Positions 25,714-27,361 of a DNA stretch of 27,361 bases are shown piece by piece. The notes below the pieces were generated by a model that worked only from the letters and a program-made list of their open reading frames with translations, made no database searches and was not told the origin of the DNA. This stretch comes from Halieaceae bacterium (lineage in GTDB: Bacteria > Pseudomonadota > Gammaproteobacteria > Pseudomonadales > Halieaceae). Location of the stretch: NCBI GenBank assembly GCA_003523185.1, contig DPGN01000062.1, positions 29,705 to 57,065 of the forward strand, in the 5' to 3' direction. The translations under genes and the position numbers were made by a program. The stretch's first letter is position 1. Every line of letters begins with the position of its first letter.

Positions 25714-25827
25714 GCGACGTAAACCGCTCGCATGCGTCATGTTTTTCTGAGTGCTTATCCTACTTTTCGAATTATTTGTGACCTTTTGATCGTTGAAGAT
25801 TGGCTGGACGATAAACTTCAGCTTTCT

Positions 25828-25841
25828 CGACAAGATTGTCG
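25828..25841. promoter_or_regulatory. 14-bp dyad upstream of the SDR gene
   Basis: CGACAA-GA-TTGTCG is a perfect 6-bp inverted repeat with a 2-nt spacer, ending 45 nt before the SDR start. It is a candidate operator; no convincing -35/-10 pair was found with it. Confidence 0.35.
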
Positions 25842-25886
25842 GTTCATGTTGTAGAGTTTAGTTGTGACGCACTGGAGGGCTAGGCA

Positions 25887-26615
25887 ATGAGTGAAACGGT
25901 TTTGGTGGTCGGTGCGGGGGCCATGTCGGGTATCGGTGGTGCCATTGCTCGACTGTTTGCCAGTCGGGGTTACCATTTAGTCGTTGCTGGAAGAACGCAC
26001 TCTAAGCTGAACGACATCGTTGACTGTATTATCGGAGACGGCGGTTCTGCAGAGGCGGTCGTGGCTGACGTAACATCGCAGGATGATCAAGCGATCTTGT
26101 TTGAGGTGGTTGCCGATAGTGGGCATCCATTGGCTGGTGTCGTCTACAACGCGGGCAGTAATTTCCCTATTAAGTTTTCAGAGCTCACGCCAAGTCAGTT
26201 CGATGAGTTTTGGCGAATTGGCTGCTATGGCGCCTTTTTGACTGCCCGGCTTGCTCTCCCGATTTTATCCAACCAAGGCCGGGGTTCACTCTTCTTCACT
26301 GGCGCCTCCGCGTCTCTACGAGGCCGTCCGAACTTTGCGCATTTTGCTGTGGCGAAGGCGGGACTTCGAAATCTCGCTCAAGCGCTCGCGCGTGAATACG
26401 GACCTCAGGGCGTCCATGTTGCCCACGTCATCATCGACGGTGTGGTTAACGGCGACATTGTCCGCGGGCGTTTTGCAGACTATTTGGAGTCGCTTGGTGA
26501 TGATGGCGCATTGGATCCCGATGCGATCGCCGACGCATTTTGGGCACTGCATGCTCAGCCTGCCTCCGCATGGACGCATGAACTCGATTTAAGGCCTTAC
26601 AAAGAGAACTGGTGA
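25887..26615 (+). CDS. short-chain dehydrogenase/reductase, atypical (Tyr to Phe)
   Basis: The 242-aa product has an SDR Rossmann fold: VVGAGAMSGIGGAIARLFA at the start, a DVTSQ acidic turn after the second strand, and VVYNAGSNFP, the NAG motif. At the active site FTGASASLRGRPNF is followed by HFAVAKAG, so the YxxxK position reads F153-x-x-x-K157. VHVAHVIIDGVV follows. The glycine motif is GxxxxxGIG with a two-residue insertion. This fits a known SDR subgroup in which the catalytic Tyr is often missing and the reaction is unclear. Length is normal. GGAGG lies eight nt before the ATG. It follows the receptor terminator and is a separate transcription unit. Confidence 0.88.
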   Translation: MSETVLVVGAGAMSGIGGAIARLFASRGYHLVVAGRTHSKLNDIVDCIIGDGGSAEAVVADVTSQDDQAILFEVVADSGHPLAGVVYNAGSNFPIKFSELTPSQFDEFWRIGCYGAFLTARLALPILSNQGRGSLFFTGASASLRGRPNFAHFAVAKAGLRNLAQALAREYGPQGVHVAHVIIDGVVNGDIVRGRFADYLESLGDDGALDPDAIADAFWALHAQPASAWTHELDLRPYKENW

Positions 26616-26616
26616 T

Positions 26617-26816
26617 CGGCATTCCCCATGCCGGTTATGCCGAAATCAAGCTTCAATTCGCAGCTAACCCTTCGAGGGTGTTGCTTGCTTGTGATGCTGT
26701 AGCCCACACTATCTCCAGAGCTTCAAAAAGAAGCCGCCTTCAGTGAACTTCGTTCACTCCTGAAAAAGAAAATGACTGTCGCTATTCGGGCGCGGAAGCC
26801 ATGGGCTTGCTGCGCC
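26617..26816 (+). other. structured intergenic stretch, five hairpins
   Basis: Between the SDR stop and the small secreted gene five inverted repeats can be drawn. They are CGGCAT/ATGCCG (26617-26633) and AGC-AACCCT/AGGGT-TT-GCT (26662-26685, one mismatch and a bulged G). GCTTC/GAAGC (26720-26734) and AGTGAAC/GTTCACT (26742-26758) follow. The last is GGCGC-AAGCC/GGCTT-GCGCC (26789-26816, with an internal loop). None is followed by a T-run. No coding frame is supportable. It may be a small RNA, a structured leader of the gene at 26848, or a repeat-type 3' region. Confidence 0.45.
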
Positions 26817-26847
26817 TTCACACGTTGTTTAAACAGGAGTGCAACAC

Positions 26848-27144
26848 ATGATTTCTAACATCAAAGACACGCTGGTCGTCAGCCTGTTGATGATTGCCAG
26901 TTTATCTTTTGTCGAAAATGCCATTGCGGGACCTTATAGCGGGGCTGTTTACCAAGGCGAGGAATTCCTGGGAACCTATGCTGCTGGTATCGGCGATTGT
27001 CACGCGGTGCTTCAGCACCACCAAAATCAATTGGAGCTTTTGGGTTGGCAGATTAATGAAGCGGAGTCGCGGAGCTGGGGCCTTGTTTTGGTCGCAGAGC
27101 AAAACGATGACCGACGGATCATTATCCAGTGTAACTGGGGTTAG
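26848..27144 (+). CDS. small secreted protein of unknown function
   Basis: This 98-aa product has a signal peptide (about 1-23, hydrophobic core LVVSLLMIASLSF, likely cleavage after NAIA). The mature part of about 75 residues has YQGEEFLGTYAAGIGDCHAVLQHHQNQLELLGWQINEAE, then a beta-rich tail ending in RRIIIQCNWG. Two Cys remain in the mature part and could form one disulfide. I do not recognise a family. ATG 26848 was chosen because AGGAG lies nine nt before it; a GTG at 26839 overlaps that site. It is followed after 2 nt by another frame. Confidence 0.75.
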   Translation: MISNIKDTLVVSLLMIASLSFVENAIAGPYSGAVYQGEEFLGTYAAGIGDCHAVLQHHQNQLELLGWQINEAESRSWGLVLVAEQNDDRRIIIQCNWG

Positions 27145-27146
27145 AG

Positions 27147-27361
27147 ATGGGTTTTAACTCTCGGTTCACTACCAAGCCCGCTATATCCAAGTCCACTGTG
27201 AAAAAGCCTTCTGTGGCCAAGCCTTTTGCGAATAGCGTCGATGAATGCAAGGTGGAGGAACACACTCTGCTGAGGCCATTCGATCGGTCGCGGCAATCGG
27301 AAGCACCCTATGCTAATGACAGTCGGTCCTTGTCTCCCAAGATTCCAAGACTGGCTAAGGA
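27147..27361 (+). CDS. Lys/Pro/Ser-rich open frame, cut by the window end
   Basis: The frame opens at ATG 27147, 2 nt after the preceding stop, and stays open for 71 codons to the window edge. The visible part is basic and low in hydrophobic residues, with a Lys/Pro/Ser-rich start (KPAISKSTVKKPSVAKPF) and a polar stretch after it. There is no signal peptide or domain. Close spacing suggests co-transcription with the small secreted gene. The ribosome binding site is weak (GGGGTTAGAG). It could still be a chance open frame. Confidence 0.4.
   Translation, partial: MGFNSRFTTKPAISKSTVKKPSVAKPFANSVDECKVEEHTLLRPFDRSRQSEAPYANDSRSLSPKIPRLAK

Noticed and set aside
26839..26847. GTG at 26839 as the start of the small secreted protein
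   Set aside because: It overlaps the AGGAG site that fits ATG 26848, and the shorter start gives a cleaner signal peptide.
1..27361. tRNA genes, CRISPR arrays, insertion sequences or prophage genes
   Set aside because: Reading both strands showed no cloverleaf-like gene, no spaced repeats and no transposase or integrase product.

Overview
The window looks like chromosome from a marine gammaproteobacterium, most plausibly of the OM60/NOR5 (Halieaceae) kind. The reasons are: the canonical gammaproteobacterial block hfq-hflX-hflK-hflC-hisZ-purA, a DUF2835 gene (a small gammaproteobacterial family), CaiB-type CoA-transferase and acyl-CoA ligase genes, a large TonB-dependent receptor with Asp-rich loops, and a TPR-sulfotransferase. 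The genus is inference. No rRNA, tRNA, CRISPR array, insertion sequence, integrase or phage gene was seen.

Layout. (1) 1-7075: conserved core on the + strand. It holds Hfq, the ribosome-rescue GTPase HflX, the FtsH regulators HflK/HflC, HisZ, PurA and an ElyC/YdcF-like envelope protein. hflK/hflC are 2 nt apart, and hisZ/purA and purA/elyC-like overlap by 1 nt. (2) 7061-7591 (-): an AraC-type regulator reduced to little more than its DNA-binding domain, overlapping the end of the elyC-like gene. (3) 7926-16945: accessory acyl-CoA and surface region. It holds a class III CoA-transferase, an SDR gene with two in-frame stop codons, a secreted LamG-like protein, a long-chain acyl-CoA synthetase, a CBM9-like/DUF5916 outer-membrane protein, a YciI-like protein and an ACAD10-type phosphotransferase. 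(4) 16970-20771: DUF2835, an unknown 95-aa protein, a secreted S9 peptidase and a SAM methyltransferase. (5) 20772-25662: a TPR-sulfotransferase and a TonB-dependent receptor, divergently transcribed from a 376-nt gap with clear dyads; the receptor ends in a strong intrinsic terminator. (6) 25887-27361: an SDR whose catalytic Tyr is Phe, a structured intergenic stretch with five hairpins, a small secreted protein, and an open frame cut by the window edge.

How the parts may work together. The core block serves RNA regulation, membrane protein quality control, and histidine and AMP synthesis. The middle region reads as fatty-acid or other hydrophobic acid activation and CoA transfer beside surface proteins; substrates cannot be read from sequence. 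The most system-like piece is the sulfotransferase/receptor pair, with the methyltransferase abutting the sulfotransferase tail to tail and a secreted peptidase nearby. This may be uptake and chemical modification of a peptide or glycan substrate, but that is a hypothesis. The least explained piece is the structured gap before the small secreted protein at the right end.
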